Shown: positions 47,017-58,591 of the stretch, piece by piece
Position numbering within the stretch: the stretch's first letter is position 1
How the letters are laid out: the number at the start of each line of letters is the position of its first letter
DNA from: Durio zibethinus
Taxonomy: Eukaryota > Streptophyta > Magnoliopsida > Malvales > Malvaceae
Assembly: GCF_002303985.1 (NCBI RefSeq)
Contig: NW_019167882.1
Coordinates: 7,719,683-7,783,682, forward strand
Reading direction: 5' to 3'
Length of the DNA: 64,000 bases
The notes under the pieces: model-generated
Database searches by the model: none
Seen by the model: the letters and a program-made list of their open reading frames with translations, nothing else
Told to the model about the DNA's origin: nothing
Translations under genes and position numbers: made by a program

Positions 47017-47310
47017 CTTTGAAACCCTTGAACCAATCGATCCATACGAGGAGGGGATGATTGGTTTCCATGAAATTTGCATGAAAAATCTTTTTAGCCA
47101 AAAAGTCAATCGATTCCCTTAAGAGGGGATCAATTCCCTTTATGCTACTTTATCCAATCTTATTTTTAAATCATGCAAGATGAATTTGAACATTTCTTGA
47201 CTGGATTAAAAGCTTAATAAGTATTCAAATTAAGTTCAAATCATTTTAATTCAATTTTAGCAAATTTTTGTTTTGTCATTTCAAAATGTTTTAACAATTC
47301 AAGGCTAACA
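47013..47310 (-). repeat. Copia 3' LTR remnant
   Basis: Aligns with 55688-55988 of the full LTR, ending ...AAGGCTAACA at the inner boundary. The other ~895 bp of this LTR are missing. The fusion to element A shares CTGTCTT-type microhomology. Confidence 0.8.
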
Positions 47311-47328
47311 ATATCTCCCTCTTTGATA
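47311..47328 (-). promoter_or_regulatory. Copia polypurine tract
   Basis: Read on the minus strand, ATCAAAGAGGGAGATAT lies directly before the LTR start TGTTAGCC. Confidence 0.7.
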
Positions 47329-47959
47329 TGACAAAACCAATAGTTAAAAAATTTGCTTCGAAAACAATTTTCTCTTTTAAGAAAGCTCCCCCTGAATTTA
47401 AGCAAGATCAATAAAATTAAAGGGCCAATTTTACATCATGAACATAATAAAGATATAAGGTAAAGGTCTCCTAAGCAATTAAAAACTTATCAACTAGTAA
47501 AATAATAATTTAGCAACAACTTTTCACTAGCAAATTTTCACACAAATTTTCACAATACACAAACAAACTTCCCCCCTTTTTGTCATAACAAAAAAAATCC
47601 AAGAGCAAGGTAACAATACTATAACCAATGTAAGATCAACTTGCTCAATCAATTCACGGCAACAATATTATACTAAACACAAGGCCAATATCATTGAATG
47701 TCAATATTTTAGCTCATCATAGCATCATAATATCAAGAATGAGAATAACCACAATAGCACTTTCATAGCAACATAATCATGTATAATAAACTTTGAATCT
47801 TAAAACCACACAAACAAGCAGAGAAAAGTTCATGCCATTATATGCAAAGTACCAAAGTTGATGCTACAATAAATTGTCTTAAAGAAAATTAAAAACTTAA
47901 AAAAAAATAAAAGAAAGACATGTAGGAAAAACATTTAAGCTTGGTTCAAAGATAGGTTA
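47329..47959 (-). other. Copia 3' untranslated region
   Basis: AT-rich, between the third ORF and the PPT. The stretch CCCCCCTTTTTGTCATAACA near 47572-47592 is a second polypurine-like run on the minus strand (TGACAAAAAGGGGGG). Multiple such runs upstream of the true PPT are reported for Sirevirus elements; here it is only suggestive. No gene. Confidence 0.45.
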
Positions 47960-49300
47960 AGGTGGAGGAGGATAGGGAGGAAAATGATGAAAATGTTACT
48001 CCATTTGCTCTTGTACAATTCGGCTATGTCCAATATTAGTAATAACTTGTTGAATTTGTGAAACCATCTCATTTTGAGTTAGTTTCATGTTTTCTAATCT
48101 AGAGTTCATATCCCCAACCAATGAGTGTAAACTATTCATCTGAGTTATAAAAATTTACAAAGCTCCTTAGGTATCAAATAGTATACTAGAATGACCTTCT
48201 TGAGGAATATCTTGTGGAACTTCTTGTGGAATATCTTGAATCTCATACTCTTCTTCGTGCTCAACTCTAAGTTCACTTTTCTTAATCCATACTCCAATAA
48301 TATTTTAAGTGTATCTTATATTATGAAGTGTGTGAACTCAATAATACAAGTAGGATCGGAACACAATCTCTCTATCACTTCTAGTATTGATACCCACCTT
48401 CCTAAATAGATTGCTAATGGTTATCTTATATACCAAGGTGTATTTCTTATTTTGAACAACCCTTATCATATCATTAAAAATGTAAATGCATGAGATTAGG
48501 TTTCTCCTCATGTTTGATTTTATACATCTACCAATAATCTTGTTTTCTAATGATGGAGTATTGGGTACCAAATGGTGCTAACACATGTGTGACGATAAGA
48601 TGAAGCAATCTATCATGCATATTTAATCTAGAAGCTTGGATTGGAGCAACCATCAAATCACCATTCTAAAAAATGTCCTGGGCCAATCCAAGCATATTGC
48701 ATCTAGTGTTTGTGTCTCTATTATCTTTTAACATGAAAGTTTCAGCTAATAAGTTCTTGTCCACAATTATTTCTCTACCAATCATAAATGTCCTAAATTT
48801 ATCAGTATAGTACCTATTTCTATGTCCATCAACTTTAGTACAGTTTGCATTACTATAAAATACCCTTACTAGATTATCAAAGACAATGCCATCCAAACTA
48901 AAATAGTTCATCCAACCAAAATTCTTAAAAGCATGAAACTATGGAAATCCAATAGATTGAGGGAAATTTAGATTGATTATCCTTCCTTTCTTAACTTCTT
49001 TATGAGCAAAATGAGTCTCGTATATCTTTTTTACTATAGGATTTTTGAATTTTGGTTGAAGGAAAGCTTGACTGAAGAACTAGAGGCTTTCCTTAGTGGA
49101 TTTCTTCTTATGGCAAGATGAGGTCTTGTTTTAGGTGCCATGGAAATAATGGGATAGTGAAAATAGGTAGGCTTATGTGAAATTGATGAAAGAATTTGTG
49201 AATGTAGGTGACAAGTAGTAGAATATGTTTGAAAGAGGTAAAAAAATTGAGTGAATGAGGTAGTTTCAATAGAGGCACAAAAAGGGATCAAATTCATAAA
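47960..49300 (-). pseudogene. Copia third ORF (envelope position), broken
   Basis: It lies downstream of pol in the same orientation. Past stops it reads MAPKTRPHLAIRRNPLRKAS (in 49297-49034), KKIYETHFAHKEVKKGRI, FHAFKNFGWMNYFSLDG, LVRVFYSNANC, FMIGREIIVDKNLLAETFML, then DLMVAPIQASRLNMHDRLLH (about 48640) and NTPSLENKIIGRCIKSNM (48571-48338). Next come an acidic, proline-containing part (EEEYEIQDIPQEVPQDIPQE) and a coiled-coil-like tail (MNSLHSLVGDMNSRLENMKL). The FYSN...V.GR.I.V....LA pattern resembles the putative plant transposon protein domain seen in many retroelement ORFs. I see no signal peptide or clear transmembrane segment, so an envelope role is not supported by sequence. It has several stops. 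Confidence 0.65.
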
Positions 49301-49860
49301 GTGAAAAGCATGAATGTAGATCTTTGAGTGATTTGAAGGATTTTAAAGAGGATTTTGCAAGAAATCAAATAGATATGAAGTAATTTGCAAAATATTTTGG
49401 TTGTAAATGACCAATTTTGAGAGAAAATGAAGCGTGAATACCTAGAGTTTTGGAGAAAAAGTTTTAGGAAGAAAAAAAAAGACTATGGTTAACCAAAAAA
49501 GAAGGAAAGTCCAAATTTTAAGTGGTCAAAATGGTGCACATAAGGGATATTGTTCATGACCTGATTGATTGGGTAGTAAGGGGATCCATTGGGGAAGGAC
49601 TTGACAAACCTGGGCAAGTAGATTGATTAGGTCTAAAAGGGATCGATCGGGTTTAACTGTTTTCAACATTATTTTGGCTACTAGAAAGAAAACCAATCAT
49701 CTGTTGTGTTTGGGATCGATCGGTTCACTTGTAGCAAAAAATTTTTTTTTAATAAATTGAATTAATTTTTTTTATTTTAAAAGCATGCAATATAACTATT
49801 CGAATATGCATCATATAATTACAGATATAATCATAGACAAGATTTCAAAAATATATCAAG
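49301..49860 (-). other. Copia spacer between pol and third ORF
   Basis: Non-coding. It carries several GATCGAT-type motifs (near 49562, 49622, 49650 and 49720) also found in the LTR, and an AT-rich tract near 49740-49790. Confidence 0.5.
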
Positions 49861-51600
49861 ATAAACAGACATTTGGTCAAACAAAGTACAAATATATCAA
49901 TTTATAAAAAATTTTCATGAGCATTCATCATACCAAGTTTTATCTTTATTAAAAGGTTTTGTAAAAATATCAGCTAGCAAGATATCAACATATTTAGCAC
50001 AATATCATTCTTTTGAACATAATCTCTAATGAAATGATGCCTAATTTTAATATGCTTAGTTCTTGAATGTTGAATTAGATTTTTAGTGAGATTGATGGCA
50101 TTAGTATTATCACATTTAATGGGAATGTGATCCATCGTAATTCCAAAATGCTCCAATATTGTTTAATCCATAAAACTTGAGCATAATAACTACCAGCCGC
50201 TACATATTCGACTTCAGTTATGGTTTGAGCAAAATTATTTTGTTTCTTGAAAAACCATGATATGAGCATATTTCTAAATAATTGACAAGTACCGAAGTGC
50301 TCTTTCTATCAATTTAATAACCACTAAAATTCGCATCGGAAGAAGCATGCAAAGTAAAAGATGAACTTTTTGGATACCATAATCTTAAGTTACGAGTGTC
50401 CTTAAGGTATCTAAAAATTCTTTTAACAGGATTCTCTAGGTGATGATTGAAATCTAACACATAAGCACACACTAAACATTATATCTGATCTTACTTGCAA
50501 TATGATATAACAATGAACCAATTGTAGACCTATATAATTTGAAATCAATACATTTACCTCATTCATCCTTGTCAAGTTTTGTTTAAGTGCTCATAGGTGT
50601 TGAGTAAGGCTTTGATTCTTTCAATCCAAATCTTATGAGCAAGACTTTGATGTATTTAGCTTGATTGATGAAGGTACCAACTTTTATTTGCTTTAATTGT
50701 AATCTTAAGAAAAATATAAGCTCTCCCATCATGCTCATTTCAAATTTACCTTGCATAGTCTTAGTAAATTCTTGACAAAGAACTTCATTAGTAGCACCAA
50801 ATATAATATTATCAACATAAACTTGCACAATAAGAATGTACTTTCCTTTAGTTTTAATAAAAAATGTAGTATCAATATTCCCTTTATTAAAACCATTTTC
50901 AATTAAAAATTTTGACAAATTTTCACACCAAGCTCTAGGGGCTTGTTTTAAACCATATAAAGCTTTTGTCAATCTATAAATATGATTTGAAAATTGAAGA
51001 TTTAAAAATCGAAGAGGTTGCTCTACATATACTTTTTCATTTATAAAATCATTTAAAAATGCACTATTGACATCCATTTGAAAAAGCTTGAAAACTTTGA
51101 AACATGTAAATGCAAACAATATTCTAATGGCTTCTAACCTTACAATTGGGGCATAGATTTCATCATAATCAATTCCTTCTTATTGACTACACCATTGAGC
51201 CACCATCCTAGCTTTCTTTCTAACAACATTGCCATGCTCATCCATTTTATTTATAAAAACCCATTTGGTGCCTATAGTAGGATGAGCATTAGGCCTAGGT
51301 ACAAGATTCCACACTTGGCTTTTTTTAAATTAATTCAATTCTTTTTGCATAGTCAATATCCAATGATCATCTCTTAAGGCTACATCTATATTCTAGGGTT
51401 CCATATGAGAGAGAAAAGTAATATAATTACATACATTGTAAGAAGATCTAATTCTTACCCTTTGAGTTAGATCACTAATAATCTCACTATTTTTGACATA
51501 CCTCCTTTCTCTATAATGATTTGATTCTTACTCTATTTGTTGTGGTTCCTCTAGAAACTCATCATCCTCCTTTTGAGTGTTCTCTTCAATATCATGTGAT
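49861..51600 (-). pseudogene. Copia reverse transcriptase and RNase H, broken
   Basis: RT is clear at 51119-50583: FQMDVNSAFLNDFINEKVYV, then RLTKALYGLKQAPRAWCENL, QVYVDNIIFGATNE and FEMSMMGELIFFLRLQLKQ. The catalytic YVDD is YVDN, a loss of the second aspartate. RNase H follows at 50269-49974: AQTITEVEYVAAGSYYAQVL, then IPIKCDNTNAINLTKN, RTKHIKIRHHFIRDYV. The C-terminal landmark LADIFTKPF is at about 49945-49980. Upstream to 51600 lies the integrase-RT linker, including ATRIRSS-type remnants. Several stops and frameshifts. Confidence 0.88.
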
Positions 51601-52545
51601 GCATCATTGATATATTCTTGAAGTATACCTACATCATTATCATCAAGAGACACCTTTCTTGGAGGTGGATTAGATTCATTGAAGATAACATGTATAGACT
51701 CTTCAACAACTAATGTTCTTTTACTAAAGACTATAGGCTTTGAAATTCAAAGAATATCCTAGGAAAATGCCTTCATCACTTTTTGCATCAAAATTTTTAA
51801 GATTATCTTTTTCAAAGCAAAACATTTGTAACCAAAAAGATGAAAATAACTTATGTTAGGCCTTTTTCCTTTAAAAATTTCATAGGGAATTTTCTTCAAG
51901 ATTGGCCAAATCATAGCTCTATTTATAATATAATAAGAGGTATTTATGGCTTTTGCCCAAAAATATCTAGATAAATTATTTTCACAAAGCATGATTCTAG
52001 TCATTTCTTCTAAAGTTCTATTTTTCTTTTTTACTATCCCATTTTGTTAAGGAGTTCTGGGAGCAGAAAAATTATGGCAATACCATTTTCACTACAAAAC
52101 ATATTAAAGCCAAAGTTTTCAAATTCTTTTCCATGATCACTTCTAATACTAGAAATTGAATAACATTTCTCATTTTGTATTTGTTTGCTAAAAGTGATGA
52201 ATTTTTTCAAAGCTTCATTCTTTGAATACAGGAAGAGAACCCATGTATATTAGTAAAATCATCAATAATAACAAACTCATATTATTTTCCATCAAGGCTT
52301 ATTGTTCTAATAGGACTAAAAAGATCAATATGAAGTAGTTGAAAAAGTTTAATAGTTGAAATACAATTATTAGGTTTGAAATAAATTTTTCTATGTTTTC
52401 CATAAGCACATGCATCATAAACCTTATCATTTTCATATTTTAATTTTGGTAAACCAATAACCAAATCATTTTGAGAAAGTTTTGAAATTACATGCATACT
52501 TGCATGTCCAAGTCTTCAATGCCAAATCCAACTTTCATTTTCTTT
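51601..52545 (-). pseudogene. Copia integrase, broken
   Basis: The zinc-binding and core start lie at 52497-52282: MHVISKLSQNDLVIGLPKLK, VYDACAYGKHRKIYFK and FQLLHIDLFSPIRTISLDGK. The usual CDAC has lost its first cysteine (YDAC). HIDLFSP contains the first catalytic Asp of the DD-E triad. At 52004-51759 is the later core: MTRIMLCENNLSRYFWAKAI, NTSYYIINRA and PYEIFKGKRPNISYFHLFGY, typical copia integrase C-terminal sequence. The region between is frameshifted but homologous in order. Confidence 0.85.
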
Positions 52546-53240
52546 TTAAGCTATAAAATAATATTTTTAGAAGATAGATCATCCAAATGCACCACATAAA
52601 CATTTCCTTGATGATGTCCAATAACAATAACTTTGTTAGTCTTGATATTAATCACTTGACAACGCATAGATTCAAATACAACTATAAGTCCTTTGTCACA
52701 CACTTGACTAATACTAAGTAAGTTATGCTTGAGTCTTTTCACAAGTAAAACATTTTCAATAATAATAGAAGAATTGTTACCAATGGAGCAAATCCCTTCA
52801 ATTTGACCTTTGGAGTTGTCTTCAAATGTAACATCTCCTCTACTTTTAGCCTTTAAATCTCTAAATTAAGCCTTATCTTCGATCATGTATTTTAAGCATC
52901 CATTATCAAGGTACCATGGATTATTTTTGCTTAAATTTACCTTGTAGCAATGGTAATCCATTTACAAGAACATAATCAAAATTTTGTTTTGGGTAACCAA
53001 ATTTTCTTGGGTCCTTGACTATTAATACTCACAATTTTTGTATCTTTTAGATTACACTTCACCCTAGTAATCTCATATTGAGATGTACTTACTTCTTTTG
53101 GAATCCACACACTCTTAATGAGTTTATCTTTATAAGTGACTTTCTTCAAAGAACAATATTGTATAGAATAACCCAATTTATGATAATATGTATATGTGCT
53201 AGATGAATCATTCAGCTTAACAAAAAAATTCTTCAAATGA
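52546..53240 (-). pseudogene. Copia protease and pre-integrase region, broken
   Basis: At about 52930-52870 the minus strand reads PWYLDNGCLKYMIEDKA. This is the copia aspartic protease box (normally WYLDSGCSRHM), with S changed to N. The gag-pre-integrase region at 52742-52551 reads MKRLKHNLLSISQVCDKGLI and GHHQGNVYVVHLDDLSSKNI; LLSISQVCD is a standard landmark. At 53236-52976 the frame CSLKKVTYKDKLIKSVWIPK is a linker from Gag. Stops interrupt the frame. Confidence 0.82.
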
Positions 53241-54570
53241 ATCTCTTTGTCACTATTATTATAGCCTAATCCATCTTTATCAAAGAATGGTATTTATGTT
53301 TCAAGCATGTTATTAAGTTTTTGATGTCTCATATAAAATCTAGAAAATAAGTTATCCAAATTCTTATTTTTCTTAGTCAAATCATCAACATTCAATTTTA
53401 AAAACTGAATTTCCTTTTCTAAGTCATTCTTTGCTTTAATTAAAAGCTCATTTTGTACCTTCAACTTAAAAATAATTTTTCTATACTTCATGTTCATGAT
53501 TTTAAATTCTATAGCTAATTCATCAAAAGTATCTTGTAATTCATCAAATGTGTTTGAATTTAAATCATTTGAATTAGATATTACCTTGGGCTTATCAAGG
53601 GCTATGAGACATAGGTTGGCTACTTCTTCCTCATTTGATTCATTATCGAAGAAGTTACTATCACTCAATGTTATAACCTTTGCTGTCTTCTTTGGCTTCA
53701 TTATGTTTTACTTCTTTCAAAAAGGATAATCGAATTTGATATGACTTAGTTTGTTACATTCATAGCAAACAATTTGATCCTTTTCTCTTCTACTTGATTT
53801 TACTTTTATCATTTTCCTTTGTGATCTTCTTTTATTTGAGAACTTGTTCATCTTCATAAACTTTTTAAACCCTTTTACAAACATGGCCATTTCTTGATCT
53901 TCATCAATCTCATCTTGCTCAAGTTTTTCTTCATCTTTTTGAAAGGTTGAGCGATACCACTTTTCTTGATTGATTCTTATCCTTTTTTAAGCTTCATCTC
54001 ATAGGTAAGGAGAGAGCCCATGAGTTCATCTAAAAAAAGTGTATGAGGATTTTTGGACTCTTCAATGGATGTCACCTTAACTTTTCAATTTTTTGGTAAA
54101 CTATTTATAATTTTCTTCACTATCTTCACATTTGAGTAAGTTTTCCCAAGAGCCTTCAAAACCATTAATGATGTCGGTGAAACGATTTGACATCTCACTA
54201 ATAGTTTCTTTTGATTTCATTTTGAATAGCTCATAATCATGAGTAAGCATGCCAATTTTGATCTGTTTCACTTTCTTAGTACCTTTATGAATAATGGTCA
54301 ATTTGTCTCAAATTTTCTTTACATTTTCACATAAAGAAACTCTATTGTACTTATTAGACCCCAATGCACAAAAAAATGTATGCATTGCTTTGCCATTAAG
54401 TTAAGCCATCTTCATATCATTGGTATCCCATTCACTTTCTTGCTTGACCACTTCTCTACCATCCACCATCTTCATTGAAATTTGAGGATTAATTTACAAT
54501 GACCCTTTAAACCTCATAGTCATTGGCTTGAATAAACAGTTTCATCATAGTTTTTCAATATAAGTAGTTG
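53241..54570 (-). pseudogene. Copia gag, broken
   Basis: N-terminal part (about 54465-54100): MVDGREVVKQESEWDTNDMK, LNGKAMHTFFCALGSNKYNR, then IIHKGTKKVKQIKIGMLTHD and YELFKMKSKETISEMSNRFT, the usual UBN2/Retrotran_gag_2 pattern. A zinc knuckle near 53745-53790 reads VCYECNKLSHIKFDYPF: C-x2-C-x4-H-x4-then Y, so the last Cys is lost. After it comes an acidic, coiled-coil-like stretch (53701-53294): VITLSDSNFFDNESNEEEVA, then FKLKVQNELLIKAKNDLEKE. Multiple stops. Confidence 0.85.
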
Positions 54571-54778
54571 TCACCAACATAAAAAGAATGTTTTACAATT
54601 GAATGGCCTTCACTTTCAAGAGATGTAGTAACCGTTTCATTTATCATGAGATACATTTCTTATTACCCACTATATTTGTTGTAGCTTGAAGATGGTTGTT
54701 CCATATTGACCACCATACCTCGTTGAGTCATTTTAAGATCACTGTTAGATTGATAAACCTACAAAAAAAAGAGTATTA

Positions 54779-54790
54779 GCTTTGATATCA
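54779..54790 (-). promoter_or_regulatory. Copia primer-binding site, tRNA-Met type
   Basis: GCTTTGATATCA on the plus strand is the complement of TGATATCAAAGC. The canonical initiator-Met site is TGGTATCAGAGC. The two differences are G-to-A on the element strand. It sits two bases from the LTR. Confidence 0.75.
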
Positions 54791-54792
54791 AT

Positions 54793-55988
54793 TGTTAGCT
54801 CAAAGACTTGGATTAAATCAATAGGGGATGAATTGATTGATAATAAGTTTTTGTAAATTCAATATCCAACAAGCACAAAGATCACAAATTAGTTTTTCTA
54901 AGCAAGTAAATATAACAAATATGAGTACTAATAATCTTAAAAACAATAGATAGAGATAAAAAATCAAGCATCGAAATTTATAGAGGTTCAGCCCTTCCTT
55001 TAGGGACCTATATCTTCTCCCTTAGCCTCACTTACCAGGGAGTTCAATCCACTATGTGTTGAAAGTTACAACCTAGCTCTTCAAAGCTCTGCACAATTAA
55101 CAACACAATCTTTTAAGGGTTGTCCTCCTTCTTAAGCTTATAACCTCACATTACAAGTTTTTAAAGTATTTTACAAACTCAAAGAATCTCTCTAAGGTTG
55201 GGATGTTTGCTAATTTGAAGAACAAATCAAGATTAGAAAGAATATCAAGAAAAAATCTGATACAATAAGAGTTTTTGCACTTTTTTCATACTAAAAGGCT
55301 TTTTAATGCTTGGTGAAAATGGTAGATGAAAGCAATAAGTTTTCTTGGCTCTTGGTTGCTTCAAATATGGTGAGAGATCTTCATTTATATGGTGAGAATG
55401 GAAGATAGTCGTTGCTTGCATTAATTGTTTAGAGCCTCTTCAAATTTTCAAACAAAAATAATTGTTGCAAGCATTTTAGGCACGAGGGGATCAATCCTCT
55501 CTTATGGGGGGATCGATTGGTTCAGTTAAAATTCAAACAATTTTATGCATGAAAAGGCACAACCAATCGATCCCTTTTTCATGTGATCAATCCCTTAATT
55601 TGGGTGATCGATCATTTCTCAAATTCAAAAAAAAAAATTTCATTCTTTGTAAAAAAACTAATGGATCTCTTCATGAGGGGATCGATCCTGTCTTTAAAAC
55701 CCTTAAAACAATCAATCCATACAAGGAGGGGATCAATTGGTTTTCATGAAATTTGCATGAAAAACCCTTTTGGCTAAAAAATTCAATCGATCTCTTTGAG
55801 GGGAGATTGATCCTTTATGTGCTACTTTGCTCAATCTTATTTTTAAATCATGCTAGATGAATGTGAACATATTTTTGACTAGATTAAAAGCTAAAAAAGT
55901 ATTCAAATTAAGTTCAAATCATTTTAATTCAATTTTAGCAAATTTTTGTTCTGTCATTTCAAAATGTTTTAACAATTCAAAGCTAACA
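54793..55988 (-). repeat. Copia 5' LTR (complete)
   Basis: 1196 bp, plus strand TGTTAGCTC...AGCTAACA, so the ends are inverted TGTTAG/CTAACA. About 55480-55810 carries repeated GATCGAT motifs, many flanked by GGG or CCC. Short open frames (55504-55777) are in this motif-rich part and are not genes. Confidence 0.85.
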
Positions 55989-56189
55989 ATGTCCTATTTA
56001 GGATTTTCTAACACAAAGGAAGACATTGCACTAACCTAAGTTCGGACCCTTAGGGTTTATTTACATGTTAGGTTCAAATATTTGATAATCTAAAGGTTCC
56101 TAAATTATTTCTTATATCATTATCCTTTATAGACTGTAGGGCATCTCAATGCTCACATATTAGGCTACAAGTAAAAATGGTTCAATTTA
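55989..56189. other. Unassigned flank between copia LTR and the element C LTR copy
   Basis: About 200 bp that match neither the C LTR nor elements A or B as far as I can see. It contains TTACATGTTAGGTTC and no open frame of note. It may be an internal part of element C or other pre-insertion sequence. Confidence 0.35.
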
Positions 56190-58275
56190 AGTTAAAATAT
56201 ATTTAACTTACCAAATAATTTTAATATTGAAAAATTTTCTTAAATTACTCCAATATTTTGGTAATAATTTAAAAATATTTTCTCATTTCAGAAGTATTCA
56301 AAAAGACTATTTGTTACGTTTTGAAAAAGCTTCATCATCTGATTTCTTTAATTTTACTTGTGATAATAAATTCTATAAACATGATTTATTATTAGAAATA
56401 TCTTTTAATATGTTAGTAAGATTTTTTGTCAAAAATTATTTTTTAATATGTTAGTAGGAGTTTATGAAAATTATTTTTTAATTTTTAAAAGAAAAAAATC
56501 AATTAAAATAAACTAAAATTATCATGAAAAATTATCATGCAAATGATGCAATAATATAAATATCATGCAATAATAATATAATCATGCAAATACTAATAAA
56601 TATATTAATAATCATGCAATGATCATAATCATATAATATATCATATAATAAAAAAATCATATAATAATATAAAATATCATGCAAAAAAGTTTTAAATTAA
56701 AGTTATTTTCATCTTTTTTTAAATTAATCACACAATAATAAAATAATAAAAAATAAAAAATAAAGGAAAATAAAAATAGAAAACAAAATAAATAAAGATC
56801 AAACCTACAAGGTCAGGCCGGTTGCAAATTGTTGCGTGGTTCACTTTCTATTGGCTTTAAAGCTTTAATTCTTTTAGCTACCAAAAATGCTGTTGTTTGG
56901 AGCTCAGCAACAAAACACTTTTTCGCGTTGCTGTGTAGCTTCATCTTTATCCTTTCTGTATAGTCAAACTTCCAAACCACTATCTACCAGGCAAACAAGC
57001 CAGCTAAAACCTAAAACCAGCCAAACACTAGATCTAAATCCTAGCAGATTAACACTGTCACCACCGCCTTCTCCTTTTCGTCATCGATCGAAACCCAGCT
57101 GCAACCCAGTCCTCTGCGAGACCTTGCCACTACTTAGTGTTGTCGTAGCTGACGCCAAAGACCAGAAGAGCAGCCTGGCTCAATTCCTTTTTTTCCTCTT
57201 TCGACCCGAAATCCAGCAAAAAAATTTTTGCCCAATTTTTGTTTCTTTGCAATTTCTGGCTGTTAATTGGGTTGTTTGTGATGCCGAATTGCTTGAATGT
57301 TCACCTTCTGTTTGATGATTGTTTGATCTTGCTTTTGTTTGTAGGTTGGCTAGAAATTGAATTCGGGTTTTCTGAATTTGTGAAATTTCTACTTGTGGTC
57401 AATTTCAGTTTGGAGCTACTAGGTATGGTTTGAATTTCTGGGTAGGAATTTCTCGATTCTCTGGGTTCTGGTTATCTGGGTTCTTGGGAATCTGGTTTTT
57501 TGGGTTAATTGAATTTTATTGTGTCGATTGTCTGAGTTGAGGCTCACTGGGGATTTTGATTTTGGAGAAGTGTATGGGCAAAGGTAGATGATGAGTGTGA
57601 CTGGTAGCTGGTCTTCTTGCTTGTCCTCCTTTTGTTACCTCCAAAGACTTTGCTTGAAATTGCTTCTTTGTCGCTGCTGTTGATTGCTTCTTTTTTCTTC
57701 TAAATCCCTTTTTGGATTGCTGTTGACCTTTGTTTTGGCCTCTTCTGGATTTTTTTTCTGCTTCTATTGACTATTTCTTCGATTTATTTTTGTCTCTAGC
57801 CTTTGTTTGTGACTCTGTTTGCTGGTTTCGGGTTTACTTGTTTTTTCAGTTTTCTTGGATTTATTGATGAACCAAAGCTTCTAAGGTTTGAGGATAGGTT
57901 TGTTTCATGGATTTTCTGTGTATCCTTTTCCACTGTCCTACCGATTGCCTTTCTGTTTATAGGAATTGAATCCCATTTAATTTGGAAAGAAAAATTACCC
58001 GAATAAATGTGATTTGATTTTTGTTGATTTGATTTTGCATGAATTAACCCCAGAATCATCAAATTATGAATTCCCAAATTTGGTCCAAGATTTGTATCCG
58101 TAAGTTTCTTTTTCACAATAATCCCATTTTTTCTCTGATTTCCTTTTTTTGCTTTTTTTTTTTTTTTGAACTTTTGACCTATTGAAAAAAAAAAGTAACA
58201 GGAAGTCGAAAATAAAATCAAATTAAAAAATTCTTATTGGGTTCAAAGTTTCACAATTAGGCTTAATTTATGGCC
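56190..58275 (-). repeat. Element C LTR, second copy (both ends truncated), probable 5' LTR
   Basis: Aligns with 7757 to about 9950 of the first C LTR: the AATTTTAATATTGAAAA start, the ATCATGCAA repeats (56525-56690), the G+C-richer block (56820-57980) and the poly-T tract near 58150. It lacks the first ~265 bp, including the GAGTCACCATC motif, and the last ~50-80 bp including the terminal TGTAGAC-type end. The orientation is the same as the left copy, and it lies between the nested elements and the minisatellite, as expected for the other LTR of C. Its open frame at 56887-57315 is LTR sequence. Confidence 0.7.
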
Positions 58276-58279
58276 AAAA

Positions 58280-58591
58280 ACACGTTTTGATTCTAATAAA
58301 TCATAATTTAATAATAAATTAATATTTAGTAATAAATTACTAAAAATATAATAGTAAATTATTAATAATATAATCATAAATCAATAAGAATTTAATAGTA
58401 ATTTAGCTATCCATTAATAATTTTTTAGTAAATTATTAATAAATTAGTAGTAATTCAGTTAAAAATTTATAATAAATTTTTAATAAATTAATGGTAATCA
58501 ACAATAATTTAGTAGAAATAATTTATAATTTAATTGTAAATTATCTATAATGATAAATGATTTATAAATTAATAGTAAATAATTGATAATT
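58280..58591. repeat. AT-rich 22-bp minisatellite (middle block)
   Basis: The same degenerate unit as at 7035-7491 (TAATTTAATAGTAAATTATTAA-like). It ends at the foldback element's duplicated target (ATTGATAATT at 58582-58591). Confidence 0.7.

Larger units (their letters stand above)
47013..55988 (-). mobile_element. Ty1/copia retrotransposon with a third ORF, 3' LTR truncated
   Basis: On the minus strand: 5' LTR (55988-54793), tRNA-Met PBS, gag, protease, integrase, RT, RNase H, a spacer, a third ORF, PPT and a 298-bp remnant of the 3' LTR (47310-47013). The gene order (integrase before RT) defines Ty1/copia. LTRs over 1 kb and an additional ORF after pol are features of the Sirevirus/SIRE lineage, which is my best guess. 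All ORFs are broken. The left end of the element is lost together with the 5' part of element A. A right-flank target copy would be ATGTC at 55989-55993; its partner is gone. Confidence 0.85.

Noticed and set aside
46720..47109. 129-codon open frame as a single gene
   Set aside because: It crosses the junction of a copia LTR remnant and element A ORF1 and is an artefact of the fusion.
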